From contig NZ_LASZ01000024.1 of NCBI RefSeq assembly GCF_001014645.1, positions 1 through 40,603 of the forward strand: a DNA stretch of 40,603 bases, written 5' to 3'. The notes beneath the pieces were generated by a model. That model saw nothing but the letters and a program-made list of their open reading frames with translations. It had not been told where the DNA came from and did not search any database. A program made the translations under genes and the position numbers. The DNA is from Luteimonas sp. FCS-9. Lineage in GTDB: Bacteria; Pseudomonadota; Gammaproteobacteria; Xanthomonadales; Xanthomonadaceae. How positions within the stretch are numbered: the first letter of the stretch is position 1; each line of letters opens with the position of its first letter. Below, piece after piece: positions 14,665 to 26,814 of this stretch.

Positions 14665-16014
14665 TCAGTCGGCGCGGCCCAGTGCGCGGAGGGTGCCGCG
14701 GGCCTTGGCGCGGGTCTCGTCGAGTTCGCGCTGGGGGTCGGAGTCGGCGACGATGCCGGCGCCGGTGCGGAAGCGCGCGGTGTCGCCCTCGATCTCGGCA
14801 CTGCGGATCAGGATGTTGAGATCGAGGTCGCCGTCGCGGTTGAGCCAGCCCATCGCGCCGGTGTAGGCGCCGCGGCCCTGCCCTTCGAGCTCGGCGATGA
14901 TCTGCATGCAGCGGACCTTCGGGCAGCCGGTGATCGTGCCGCCGGGGAACACCGCGGCGATCGTCCGACCGGGCGTCGCATCCGCCCGCAGCCGGCCGCG
15001 CACGTTGCTGACGATGTGGTGCACGTGCGCGTAGCTCTCCACGCACATCAGTTCGTCGACCTCGACGCTGCCGGCCACGCACACGCGCCCCAGGTCGTTG
15101 CGTTCGAGATCCACCAGCATCACGTGCTCGGCACGTTCCTTCGGATGGCCGACCAGTTCCTGCACGCGGGCGACCTCGTCGTCGCCGTCGAAGCGGGCGC
15201 GGGTGCCGGCGATCGGCCGGGTCTCGACGAGATCGCCGCGCACCGAGACCAGGCGTTCGGGCGAGGCGCTGGCGACCGCCCAGCCCGCGCCCTGCAGCAG
15301 GCCGGCGAACGGTGCGGGGTTGTGCTCGCGAAGGCGGGCATAGAGCGCGGCGGGGTCCAGCGGGCCGTCGAACGTCGCGCGCCAGCCACGCGAGAGGTTG
15401 GCCTGGAACACGTCGCCGGCGGCGAGGTAGTCAAGCACGCGGCGCACGCCATCGACGAAGCGCGCCGGGGCGTCCTCGTCGAGCGCGACCGGCCCGCGCC
15501 ACGCTGGCAACGCGGCAGGCACGGCCGCCGCGGCCTCGGCCAAGGCATCGAGCAGAAACTCGTGGCCGGGCTCGGCGACGGCGACGACCTCGCCGGTGGC
15601 ATGGTCGCGCAGCACCGCGGCCGGGCAGCGCCAGGCCATCGCGACCGGCAGGCCGCCGGGGGCCGCGGGCAGGTCCAGCACCGGCTCGACCTGGGCGGCC
15701 AGTTCGTAGCCCAGGTACAGCGCCCAGCCGCCGCGGAACGGCCAGCGCGGTTCGTCGCGGTCGACGCGTGCGGCGCGCCACCGGGCATCGAGGAGGTCGA
15801 GGAACGCGCCGTCGAGCGCCCGGCCGTCGGCGTCGCGGGTCGCGCCGTCGTCGCCCAGCCGCAGCGTCGTGCCGTCGGTGGCCAGCAGCAGGTCCCAGCG
15901 CGACTGCGCGGTGCCGTGGGCGACCGACTGCAGCAGCAGCGGATGGCGCGCGGGCGCGGCGCGCTGCAGCGCGAGCAGGTCGGTGTCGGCGGGCAGCGGT
16001 CGGGTGATCAGCAC
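14665..16014 (-). CDS. pabB: Aminodeoxychorismate synthase component I
   Basis: From a GTG start at 16014 the protein has 449 residues, close to E. coli PabB. The chorismate-binding domain (about 190-449) shows FQANLSRGW, ETRPIAGTRAR, LVDLERNDLGRV and PGGTITGCPKVRCMQIIAEL. It makes 4-amino-4-deoxychorismate from chorismate using ammonia from the PabA glutaminase, in the folate pathway. The Lys of the PIKGT motif in E. coli PabB is Ala here, as in anthranilate synthase TrpE and many other PabB proteins, so TrpE activity cannot be wholly excluded. No ATG lies at a suitable place; the frame continues upstream only as noise inside uup. The stop of uup is 25 bases upstream, suggesting one transcript. 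Confidence 0.88.
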   Translation of the reverse strand: MLITRPLPADTDLLALQRAAPARHPLLLQSVAHGTAQSRWDLLLATDGTTLRLGDDGATRDADGRALDGAFLDLLDARWRAARVDRDEPRWPFRGGWALYLGYELAAQVEPVLDLPAAPGGLPVAMAWRCPAAVLRDHATGEVVAVAEPGHEFLLDALAEAAAAVPAALPAWRGPVALDEDAPARFVDGVRRVLDYLAAGDVFQANLSRGWRATFDGPLDPAALYARLREHNPAPFAGLLQGAGWAVASASPERLVSVRGDLVETRPIAGTRARFDGDDEVARVQELVGHPKERAEHVMLVDLERNDLGRVCVAGSVEVDELMCVESYAHVHHIVSNVRGRLRADATPGRTIAAVFPGGTITGCPKVRCMQIIAELEGQGRGAYTGAMGWLNRDGDLDLNILIRSAEIEGDTARFRTGAGIVADSDPQRELDETRAKARGTLRALGRAD

Positions 16015-16039
16015 GGGGCGGCCGTCGTCGGGGTTGCGG

Positions 16040-17914
<1,875 letters not shown>

Positions 17915-17994
17915 CCGCACAGTGTAGCGGCCCGCGCTGCGCACCGGACCGCCGTCGCATTCCCGGCAATCGGACGGACCTGAAGCGGCCGACT

Positions 17995-18008
17995 TAGGGC
18001 TTTCCCTA
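17995..18008. promoter_or_regulatory. TAGGG-N4-CCCTA palindrome upstream of the chitinase gene
   Basis: The inverted repeat TAGGGCTTTCCCTA lies 90 bases before the LysM-GH19 start and about 80 bases upstream of the divergent uup. It resembles an operator for a dimeric regulator, but I cannot name the protein. Confidence 0.35.
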
Positions 18009-18098
18009 GTTGGACCGCCTCACGCATCGGGGTATCCAGAGCAGGACCCCGATCGCCCGCGCCTCCCGCATCGCGATCCGCCCCCGAAGGAGACGTCG

Positions 18099-19091
18099 AT
18101 GAACGCCATTTCCGCCGTCGGCCCGCAGGCCGCCCTCCCCACGCTCGATTCGCCCGCCGGGCGCTCGGTCACCGTCCAGCACGGCGACACGCTGTCGGGC
18201 CTGGCCGCGCAGCTCGGCGTGCCGCTCGACAGGCTGTTGGCCGCGAACCCGCAGGTGCTGAACCCGGACGTCATCTATCCCGGCGACGCGATCAGCGTCC
18301 CAGGCGGCAGCGCGCAGGCCGCGAGCGGCGCCGGCGGCAGTTACACCGTGCAGCCGGGCGACTCGCTGTCGGGCATCGCCTCGGCCAACGGCACGACCGT
18401 GCAGGCGTTGCTCGACGCCAATCCCCAGATCCGCAATCCCGACCTGATCCTCGTCGGCAACCGGATCCAGCTGCCCGGCGGCAGCGGCGGCGGGACCGGC
18501 GGTGGCGACGGCCCCGGTCCGGTCGACGGCCCCGACCCGACCCCGCCGCCCGTGAACGGCGGCGCCGGCGGCGTCACCGCCGCCGAGCTGCAGCAGATCG
18601 TGCCCACGCTCAGCGCGGCGAAGGCCGAGGCGGTCGCGCCGCACCTCAACGCCGCGATGGCCGAGGCCAACATCGACACGCCGCAGCGCCAGGCGATGTT
18701 CATCGCCCAGCTGGCGCACGAGAGCGGCGGCTTCCACTACATGGAGGAGATCGCCAGCGGCGCCGCGTACGAAGGCCGCGCGGACCTGGGCAACACCCAG
18801 CCCGGGGACGGCGAGCGCTACAAGGGCCGGGGCTACATCCAGGTGACCGGCCGCCACAACTACACCGAGGCCGGGCGCGCCCTGGGCCTGGACCTGGTCA
18901 ACAATCCCGAACTGGCCGCGCAGCCCGAAAACGCCGCGCGCATCGCCGCCTGGTACTGGGAGAGCCGCGGCATCAACACCGCCGCCGACGCCGGCGACTT
19001 CACCCAGGTCACGCGCCTGATCAACGGCGGCACCAACGGCCTGGCCGACCGCCAGGCGTACTACGCGCGCGCCAGCGCGATCCTGGACTGA
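18099..19091 (+). CDS. Two-LysM, GH19 chitinase/endolysin-like hydrolase
   Basis: The protein has 330 residues. Two LysM carbohydrate-binding modules (about 22-68, SVTVQHGDTLSGLAAQLGV; about 81-126, SYTVQPGDSLSGIASANGTT) are joined by a Gly/Pro-rich linker (127-158) to a GH19 domain (about 160-330). The catalytic Glu is probably E208 in LAHESGGF, with E217 or E225 as the second acid; GRGYIQVTGRHNY is the family signature. LysM and GH19 together point to cleavage of peptidoglycan or chitin. No signal peptide is visible, as with phage endolysins, so release by lysis, a holin or a dedicated secretion system is implied. ATG 18099 follows AAGGAG. Confidence 0.9.
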   Translation: MNAISAVGPQAALPTLDSPAGRSVTVQHGDTLSGLAAQLGVPLDRLLAANPQVLNPDVIYPGDAISVPGGSAQAASGAGGSYTVQPGDSLSGIASANGTTVQALLDANPQIRNPDLILVGNRIQLPGGSGGGTGGGDGPGPVDGPDPTPPPVNGGAGGVTAAELQQIVPTLSAAKAEAVAPHLNAAMAEANIDTPQRQAMFIAQLAHESGGFHYMEEIASGAAYEGRADLGNTQPGDGERYKGRGYIQVTGRHNYTEAGRALGLDLVNNPELAAQPENAARIAAWYWESRGINTAADAGDFTQVTRLINGGTNGLADRQAYYARASAILD

Positions 19092-19106
19092 CCGGACCGA
19101 TCGACG

Positions 19107-19128
19107 CGCCGCCGGGCCACCGGCGGCG
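19107..19128 (+). terminator. GC-rich hairpin after the chitinase gene
   Basis: A perfect 9-bp stem CGCCGCCGG/CCGGCGGCG with loop GCCA lies 15 bases after the stop. No T-tract follows, so termination efficiency is doubtful. Confidence 0.4.
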
Positions 19129-19212
19129 GGCGGCCGTGAGACGACGCGCCGGCATGCCGAGGTGGGCCGGTGCCACGCCGGCGCACCGCGCCGCCGGCCA
19201 CCTGCGCCACGC

Positions 19213-19824
19213 TCAGGGAATCTCGAATCCCGCGGGATCCTTCGGGATCCCCGCCTGCTCGAACAGCGCGGGCCCGATCTGCGACACCGGTTCGCCCTCG
19301 CAGCTGCGTTTGGTCGTCGCCGCACCGCCGGCCGGGCCGATCACGACGCCCGCCTTCTCCCAACCACGCCCGATCCCGGTGTACAGCGTGTGCACCTGGC
19401 CGTCGTGGTCGAAGCGCAGGAACGCGCCGCCCCCGCCCGAGTACATTAGCGTGTCGCCGCGGAACGCCTGGGCCGGCGCGGTGCCCGCGGCCGGATAGAC
19501 CACGGCCGGCGCGGACGTACCCTGGCCGGCGCGGTACTCGAGGCGACCGCCATCGGCCGACGCGCACACCGCATCCACACCCGCCGCGCTGCGGCAGCCG
19601 AACACCACGGTCTCACCCGCGGGACAGAACGCGGCGGGGTCCGACGCGGCCGATGTCGCCGATGGCGGCGTTGCGTCGGCGGCGGCCGGGGCGGTCGACG
19701 CGTCGGGCGCATCCGGTGCCGGTACCGCGCCGGCGTCGGCCGGGGCATCCGCGACCGGCGCGGTGCCGGCATCGGCGCACGCGGCGAGCAGCAGCAGGGA
19801 AAGCGAGGCGACGAGCGGTTTCAT
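19213..19824 (-). CDS. Predicted lipoprotein with Ala/Asp/Pro-rich linker
   Basis: The protein has 203 residues. [16 protein letters not shown] is a lipobox signal with Cys16. A low-complexity Ala/Asp/Pro linker (about 17-65) follows, then a compact domain (about 66-203) with cysteines in AAFCPAG, VFGCRS, DAVCAS and RSCEGEP, and beta-strand-like segments ([40 protein letters not shown]). This layout suggests an envelope-anchored beta-sandwich or lectin-like domain held off the membrane by the linker. I know no named family. Longer frames upstream are noise. It is not obviously in an operon; selO begins beyond a 169-base gap on the same strand, with no recognisable element between. Confidence 0.8.
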   Translation of the reverse strand: MKPLVASLSLLLLAACADAGTAPVADAPADAGAVPAPDAPDASTAPAAADATPPSATSAASDPAAFCPAGETVVFGCRSAAGVDAVCASADGGRLEYRAGQGTSAPAVVYPAAGTAPAQAFRGDTLMYSGGGGAFLRFDHDGQVHTLYTGIGRGWEKAGVVIGPAGGAATTKRSCEGEPVSQIGPALFEQAGIPKDPAGFEIP

Positions 19825-19993
19825 GCGGACTCCGGGAAGCCTGGGACGGCGCCAGAGTGCCACGGCCCGCAGCGCCATGGCGCGATCGCGATCACGACCG
19901 GCGCCACGGCGGCCGCGCGACGGGCCCGTCGCGCAACCGTCGCCCGTGCGGCGGGGTCGGCCGCGCGCATCGGCGTGCCGGCCCGCCCAGCCG

Positions 19994-21586
<1,593 letters not shown>

Positions 21587-21590
<4 letters not shown>

Positions 21591-22267
21591 CGGCCCAGCT
21601 CGTAGGGGCCGCCGACCTCGAGCGCGCGCCGGTACGCCGGGCGCGCATGGATCCGCTCGACGAAATCGCGGATGGCCGGACCGACGTGTTCGCCGGCGCG
21701 CGCCACTGCGGCCTCCAGCGGAAAGCTCATCTGGATGTCGGCGGCACTGAAGCGTGCGCCGAGCAGCCACGGGTGCGCCTGCAGTTCGCGCTCGACGTAG
21801 CCCAGATGCGTCGCCAGTTGCGGGCCGACGAAGGCCTGCATCGTCCGGTCGGCGATGCCGCGCGCGACCGGCCGCACGAAGAATGGCATCGGCGCGCTGC
21901 GCAGGCGCGCCATCACCAGGGTCAGCAACAGCGGCGGCATCGCCGAGCCCTCGGCGTAGTGCAGCCACTGCCGGTAGCGCAGCCGCGCGTCCTCGTCGCC
22001 GGGCTCGGGCGAGAGCGCGTGGCCGGTGTCGAAGCGCTCGACCAGCGTCTCGACGATCGCGCCCGACTCGACCAGCGTGCGCCCGTCGAGCTCGACGACC
22101 GGCGACTTGCCCAGCGGATGCACCGCGCGCAGCGCCTCGGGTGCGAGCATCGTGCGGGCGTCGCGCTGGTAGCGCACGACCTCGTAGGGCTGGCCGAGCT
22201 CCTCGAGCAGCCACAGCACGCGCTGGGAGCGGGAGTTGTTCAGGTGGTGCACGCGGATCGTCGCCAT
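21587..22267 (-). CDS. Glutathione S-transferase family protein
   Basis: The 226-residue cytosolic protein has an N-terminal thioredoxin-like domain (1-80; [19 protein letters not shown] with the catalytic-type Ser, and [20 protein letters not shown] for glutathione binding) and an all-helical C-terminal domain (about 85-215). GSTs conjugate glutathione to electrophiles or reduce peroxides; the substrate is unknown. ATG 22267 follows GAGGA. Its TGA overlaps the GTG of selO by four bases, so the two are translationally coupled, which fits shared roles in redox stress. The 258 bases between this start and divergent deaD should hold both promoters, but I see no confident boxes. Confidence 0.92.
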
Positions 22268-22525
22268 CGGGTCCTCGAGAAGTTCGGCACGTGGCGCCCA
22301 TGATGCGCCAGCGCCTGCGAAGCGCCGAAGATGCCATCGGTCACTTTCGCGCACCGTCGCGATCGCGCCGGTACGGCGACAGCCGGCTGCAACGTCTGCG
22401 CGGCGTGAACGGCAGCCGGCGCGCTGTACGCGCCCGCCCACGGCGACCCGGCCCACGGGCCGGCCGCCGGTTACACTATGCGGTTCCCCGACCGGCACCG
22501 TGCCGGCGCTGACAGAGTCTGCACC

Positions 22526-24370
22526 ATGAGCGCCGAGACGCCCATCGCTTCCGAATCCTCCGCCGCCCCCAAGTTCACCGACCTCGCCCTGCCCGAGCCG
22601 CTGCTGCGCGCGCTGGCCGGCGTAGGCTACGAATCGCCCTCGCCGATCCAGGCCGCGACGATCCCGCCGCTGCTCGACGGCCGCGACGTGCTGGGCCAGG
22701 CCCAGACCGGTACAGGCAAGACCGCCGCGTTCGCGCTGCCGATCCTGGCGCGCATCGACCCGGCCGCCCGCAAGCCGCAGGCGCTGGTGCTCGCGCCGAC
22801 CCGCGAGTTGGCGATCCAGGTCGCCGAGGCGTTCCAGAAGTACGCCGCGCACATGACCGGCTTCCACGTGCTGCCGATCTACGGCGGCCAGGGCTACGCC
22901 CAGCAGTTGTCGGCGCTCAAGCGCGGCGTGCAGGTGATCGTGGGCACGCCGGGCCGCGTGATCGACCACCTCGAGCGCGGCTCGCTCGACCTGTCGGAAC
23001 TGCGCGCGCTGGTGCTCGACGAGGCCGACGAGATGCTGCGCATGGGCTTCATCGACGACGTCGAGGCCGTGCTCAAGAAGACCCCCGAGTCGCGCCAGGT
23101 GGCGCTGTTCTCGGCGACGATGCCGACCCAGATCCGGCGCATCGCGCAGACCTACCTGCGCGAGCCGGTCGAGATCGCGATCAAGGCGACCACGACCACG
23201 GCCGCCAACATCCGCCAGCGCTACTGGATGGTCAGCGGCACCAACAAGCTCGATGCGCTGACCCGCATCCTGGAGGCCGAGCCGTTCGACGCGATGATCA
23301 TCTTCGCGCGCACGAAGCTGGCGACCGAGGAGCTGGCCGAGAAGCTCTCGGCGCGCGGCCTGGCCGCGGCCGCGATCAACGGCGACCTCGACCAGAAGCA
23401 GCGCGAGAAGACCATCCAGCAGCTCAAGGACGGCCGCATCGACGTGCTCGTGGCGACCGACGTCGCCGCGCGCGGGCTGGACGTGGAGCGCATCAGCCAC
23501 GTGCTCAACTACGACATCCCCTACGACACCGAGAGCTACGTGCACCGGATCGGGCGCACCGGCCGCGCCGGGCGCAGCGGCGAGGCGATCCTGTTCGTGG
23601 CCCCGCGCGAGCGCGGCATGCTCGGCGCGATCGAGCGCGCGACGCGGCAGAAGATCGAGCAGATGCAGCTGCCGACGGTCGAGACCGTCAACGAACGCCG
23701 CGTCGACCGCTTCCTGGAGAGGATCACCGGCGCAATGGAAAGCCCGCAGCTGGCGCTGTTCCGCGACCTGGTCGAGCGCTACGAGCGCGAGCACAACGTG
23801 CCCGCCGCCGAGATCGCCGCCGCCTTGGCGACCGTCGTCCAGGGCGACACGCCGCTGCTGCTCGACCCGCCGCGCAAGCCCGAGAAGCCGTTCGAGCGCG
23901 AATTCGTCGAGCGTCCGGGCGGCCGCGAGGCCTCGCGCGCGGCGCGCGAACCCAGGGCGCCCCGGGAAGCCCGCGAGCCGCGCCCGCCGCGCGCCGACCA
24001 GGGCCCGCGCGAGCCGGACGTGGGCATGGAGACCTTCCGCATCGAGGTCGGCTACGTGCACGGCGTGCAGCCGGGCAACATCGTCGGCGCGATCGCCAAC
24101 GAGGCCGACCTGGAGAGCCGCTACATCGGCCGGATCGACATCCGCGACGACTACAGCCTGGTCGATCTGCCCGAAGGCATGCCGCGCGAACTGCTCGAGC
24201 ACCTGAAGAAGGTCCGCGTCGCCGGGCAGTCGATCCGCATGCGCCGCGCCGAGGACGCCGACATGGCCGCCGCCCCGCCGCGCACCGGCAAGCGTCCGTT
24301 CGCCGGCAAGCCGCACGGCAAGCCCGGCTTCCGCCCCGGCGGTCCGCGCAAGGGGCCGAGGCGCGACTGA
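22526..24370 (+). CDS. deaD: DEAD-box RNA helicase DeaD/CsdA
   Basis: The protein has 614 residues. All helicase motifs are present: Q motif (GYESPSPIQ), I AQTGTGKT (59-66), PTRELA, TPGR, II DEAD (165-168), SAT, ARGLD and HRIGRTGRAGR. The C-terminal region has a DbpA-type RNA-binding domain (about 505-580, METFRIEVGYVHGVQPGNIV) flanked by Arg/Pro/Gly-rich low-complexity tracts (about 460-500 and the last 40 residues). DeaD unwinds RNA in ribosome assembly and mRNA turnover, particularly at low temperature. The ATG at 22526 is used, since the upstream in-frame ATG at 22478 adds non-conserved residues. A cold-shock leader is not recognisable. Confidence 0.95.
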   Translation: MSAETPIASESSAAPKFTDLALPEPLLRALAGVGYESPSPIQAATIPPLLDGRDVLGQAQTGTGKTAAFALPILARIDPAARKPQALVLAPTRELAIQVAEAFQKYAAHMTGFHVLPIYGGQGYAQQLSALKRGVQVIVGTPGRVIDHLERGSLDLSELRALVLDEADEMLRMGFIDDVEAVLKKTPESRQVALFSATMPTQIRRIAQTYLREPVEIAIKATTTTAANIRQRYWMVSGTNKLDALTRILEAEPFDAMIIFARTKLATEELAEKLSARGLAAAAINGDLDQKQREKTIQQLKDGRIDVLVATDVAARGLDVERISHVLNYDIPYDTESYVHRIGRTGRAGRSGEAILFVAPRERGMLGAIERATRQKIEQMQLPTVETVNERRVDRFLERITGAMESPQLALFRDLVERYEREHNVPAAEIAAALATVVQGDTPLLLDPPRKPEKPFEREFVERPGGREASRAAREPRAPREAREPRPPRADQGPREPDVGMETFRIEVGYVHGVQPGNIVGAIANEADLESRYIGRIDIRDDYSLVDLPEGMPRELLEHLKKVRVAGQSIRMRRAEDADMAAAPPRTGKRPFAGKPHGKPGFRPGGPRKGPRRD

Positions 24371-24439
24371 CGCTGCGCATTGGCGCCCCGGTCTTCTGGC
24401 GAGCGGCCTCTGCGCCAGTCTGCAGGCGCGCGATCACCT

Positions 24440-24504
24440 GTAGGAGCGCGCTCGCGCGCGATGGCGCCTTCCCGGGCAAGCCTTTCGCGAGCAAGCGCGC
24501 CTAC
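24440..24504. repeat. GTAG-type REP inverted pair
   Basis: GTAGGAGCGCGCTCGCGCGC at the left and AGCAAGCGCGCCTAC at the right form an inverted pair of the GTAG REP class described in Stenotrophomonas and Xanthomonas, mobilised by RAYT transposases. It lies 70 bases after deaD and could also terminate its transcript. No RAYT gene is in the window. Confidence 0.65.
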
Positions 24505-24607
24505 CACGGTCGCGCGATCACCCGCAGGCGCGCGCACATATGCCGCCCGAACGCCGGAACGACGGCGCTGGGCGGCACGGTCCGGTGGCGCCCCCTAGAA
24601 TCGCCGC

Positions 24608-25363
24608 ATGCCCCGCATCCTCGTCTTCCAGCACGTCGCCGCCGAACCGTTGGGCACGCTCGACCCGCTGATCCGCCGCCGCGGGCACCGCATCCGCTTC
24701 GTCAACTTCGAACGCGAGCCCGACGCGCAGCCCAACGTCGACCGCTATCGCGGACTCGTCGTGCTCGGCGGGCCGATGAACGTCGAGGACCGGCACGCGC
24801 GCGCGCACCTGCTGACCGAGCTGCGCGCGATCGAGCGCATGCTGGAACTCGGCCGGCCGGTGCTCGGTATCTGCCTGGGCGCGCAGTTGCTGGCGCACGT
24901 GCTCGGCGCGCCGGTGCGGCGCATCGCACGGCCGGAGATCGGCTGGTACCCGCTGCGCAGCACCGAGGCCGGACTCGGCGACCCCGTGCTCGCCCCGCTC
25001 GGCGCCGGCGCACCGGTGTTTCAGTGGCACGGCCGGCACTTCGAGATTCCCGGAAGCGCTGTGCATCTGGCGCGCACCGACAGCTGCGAGCAACAGGCCT
25101 TCCGCTACGGCGACAACGCCTACGGGTTCCAGTTCCACCTCGAGATGGACGCCCCGCTGATCGAGCGCTGGCTCGGCACGCCCGCCTATCGCGACGAACT
25201 CGCCACCGCCGGCCTGCCGCACGACGCCGACGCGATCCGCGCGCTGACGTCGCGCCACATCGCGCCGATGCAGGCCCAGGCCGAGGCGGTGTTCAACAAC
25301 TTCCTCGACCTCGTCGGCCGCCCCGACCGCCGCTTCGTGCTGCCGTCGCGCGAGTTCGGCTGA
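24608..25363 (+). CDS. Class I glutamine amidotransferase-like protein
   Basis: The protein has 251 residues. The triad Cys89 (in PVLGICLGAQ), His177 and Glu179 (in FQFHLEM) marks a class I glutaminase domain, of the GMP-synthase-like stand-alone type. It releases ammonia from glutamine for an unknown acceptor enzyme, or hydrolyses gamma-glutamyl bonds. The N-terminus (RILVFQHVAAEPLG) and the VVLGGPMNVED loop are typical of that subfamily. ATG 24608 is the first in-frame ATG in this cistron, though its ribosome-binding site is weak. It is single, with no synthase partner adjacent; the gene converges on a small membrane-protein gene across a REP block. Confidence 0.88.
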   Translation: MPRILVFQHVAAEPLGTLDPLIRRRGHRIRFVNFEREPDAQPNVDRYRGLVVLGGPMNVEDRHARAHLLTELRAIERMLELGRPVLGICLGAQLLAHVLGAPVRRIARPEIGWYPLRSTEAGLGDPVLAPLGAGAPVFQWHGRHFEIPGSAVHLARTDSCEQQAFRYGDNAYGFQFHLEMDAPLIERWLGTPAYRDELATAGLPHDADAIRALTSRHIAPMQAQAEAVFNNFLDLVGRPDRRFVLPSREFG

Positions 25364-25396
25364 GCGGACGCGCCCGCGTGGCCAGGCCGACATGCT

Positions 25397-25606
25397 CCCG
25401 CTCTTCGGGTGGGGCCACGGGCCCGCGCTAGAAGCGCCCCCATCCCAACCTTCCCCCGCGTTGCGGGGGAAGGCGCAAAGCCGCACCTCGCGTTGCGGGG
25501 GAAGGCGCAGAGCCGCTCCACCGCGTTGCGGGGAAAGGCGCAAAGCCCACCTCCCCCGCCTGCGGGGGAGGTCGACGCGCCCCGCGCGTCGGGTGGGGGC
25601 ACGGGC
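25397..25606. repeat. Composite REP block, inverted relative to the 14-kb array
   Basis: Three hairpin units (CCCCCGCGTTGCGGGG type, about 35 bases each, 25449-25547, each followed by AAGGCGCAaAGCC) lie between CCCATCCCAACC (the reverse complement of the GGTTGGGATGG part) and a full core copy (25551-25570) with GGGTGGGGGCACGGGC. They fill the gap between convergent genes and may serve as a terminator. Confidence 0.85.
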
Positions 25607-25609
25607 CTT

Positions 25610-25676
25610 CCTCTTAGAGCCTGCCTCTTAGAGCCTGCCTCTTAGAGCCTTCCTCTCAGAGCCTTCCTCTTACGGC
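25610..25676. repeat. Five 15-bp tandem repeats
   Basis: The unit CCTGCCTCTTAGAG(G/C), with C-to-T changes, occurs about five times directly after the REP block. The pattern suits slippage variation. It lies 20-85 bases beyond the stop of the small membrane-protein gene, so it affects no coding sequence. Confidence 0.7.
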
Positions 25677-25694
25677 CACCCTCCTCAGCCCCCC

Positions 25695-25919
25695 TTAAAG
25701 CAGCCCCCCGATCTCCGGCAACGCCACGTCCGGCAGCCGGACATCCGGCCCCAGCACATGCCAGACCTCGCCCAGCGGCGGCCAGCCCATGTACGGCGCC
25801 AGCCACCAGTAGGCGGCGACCAGGATCAGCACCGTCACCAGCAGTCGCAGCACCACGCCCGCGACCTTGAACGCGAGCCAGATGCCGACGATGACCAGCA
25901 CGAAGCCGAGCCAGCTCAT
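25695..25919 (-). CDS. Small two-helix membrane protein
   Basis: The 74-residue protein is hydrophobic from 3 to about 42 (two helices: WLGFVLVIVGIWLAFKVAGV and LRLLVTVLILVAAYWWLA), with a polar C-terminal tail. Its ATG overlaps the TGA of trhO by four bases (ATGA), so translation is coupled. It is similar in outline to small conserved proteins next to sulfurtransferase genes in other Xanthomonadaceae, but I cannot name it. A membrane accessory or a simple hitch-hiker are both possible. Confidence 0.8.
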   Translation of the reverse strand: MSWLGFVLVIVGIWLAFKVAGVVLRLLVTVLILVAAYWWLAPYMGWPPLGEVWHVLGPDVRLPDVALPEIGGLL

Positions 25920-26668
25920 GCGGCCTCCGCGCCGTCGTGCAGCGGTCGCAGCGCGGGGTCGAGCGCGACTCGGTCGTCGAACACGAAGCAGCGGCCGTCG
26001 TAGCCGACGCCGCCGACGCGCTCGAAGTAGCCCAGGATGCCGCCGTCGAGCTGCAGCACGTTATCCATGCCGTCGGCGCGCATCCACAGCGCGGCCTTCT
26101 CGCAGCGGATGCCGCCGGTGCAGAAGCTCACGACCGTCGCGTCGCGCAGCCCGTCGCGGTGCGGCGCGAGCGCGTCGGGCAGCTCGGTGAAGTTGTCGAT
26201 CGGCAGCGTCAGCGCACCGGCGAACGTGCCGTGCGCGACCTCCTCGCGATTGCGCGTGTCGAGCAGCACCAGCCGGCGGCCGGCGTCGTCGTGGCCCTGC
26301 GCGATCCAGCGCGCAAGCGCCTCGGGCGCGACGTCGGGCGCGCGCGCCGGCGCCGCCAGCGGCATCGCCTCGGGCCGGCGGAAGCTGATGATCTCCGGCT
26401 TGACCTTGACCTTGAGCCGCGCGAACGGCACCGCCGCGCTGGCGCTGCGCTTGACCTGCAGCGCGGCGAAGCGCGGGTCGGCGCGCAGTGCCGCGACCAG
26501 CGCGTCGATCGCCTCGGCGCTGCCGGCCAGGAACAGGTTGATCCCCTCCGGGGCGACGAGCACCGTGCCGCGCAGCCCGCCCGCCTCCGCCAGCGCGCGC
26601 AGCCGGTCGGCGACGGCGTCGGGGTCGTCGATGGCGGCGAAGTGGTAGGCGGCGAGGTTGTCGATCAT
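25916..26668 (-). CDS. trhO: tRNA uridine(34) hydroxylase, rhodanese family
   Basis: The 250-residue protein has an N-terminal ferredoxin-like fold (about 1-90, APEGINLFLAGS) and a rhodanese domain (about 110-220) with the active-site loop FCTGGIRCEKA (catalytic Cys183, second Cys189). TrhO (YceA) makes 5-hydroxyuridine at position 34 of tRNA using oxygen, the first step towards cmo5U/mo5U. E. coli TrhO is about 100 residues longer at the C-terminus. This shorter form ends FDDRVALDPALRPLHDGAEA, so it may lack the extra zinc-like C-terminal segment. ATG 26668 is supported by the family N-terminus MIDNLAAYHF. Confidence 0.9.
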   Translation of the reverse strand: MIDNLAAYHFAAIDDPDAVADRLRALAEAGGLRGTVLVAPEGINLFLAGSAEAIDALVAALRADPRFAALQVKRSASAAVPFARLKVKVKPEIISFRRPEAMPLAAPARAPDVAPEALARWIAQGHDDAGRRLVLLDTRNREEVAHGTFAGALTLPIDNFTELPDALAPHRDGLRDATVVSFCTGGIRCEKAALWMRADGMDNVLQLDGGILGYFERVGGVGYDGRCFVFDDRVALDPALRPLHDGAEAA

Positions 26669-26814
26669 GGGCGCGATTGTAGCGGGCCCCGGCTCCCGGC
26701 CTCTGCGCCGACGCCGTCTCCCGCGGGAACCGGTTGGGAGCGCGAAGGATCAGGCCGCCTAAAAGCCGGAGCGCGGCATGTGCGCCGATCTCGGGATCGG
26801 GCCGTTCCGCCGGC

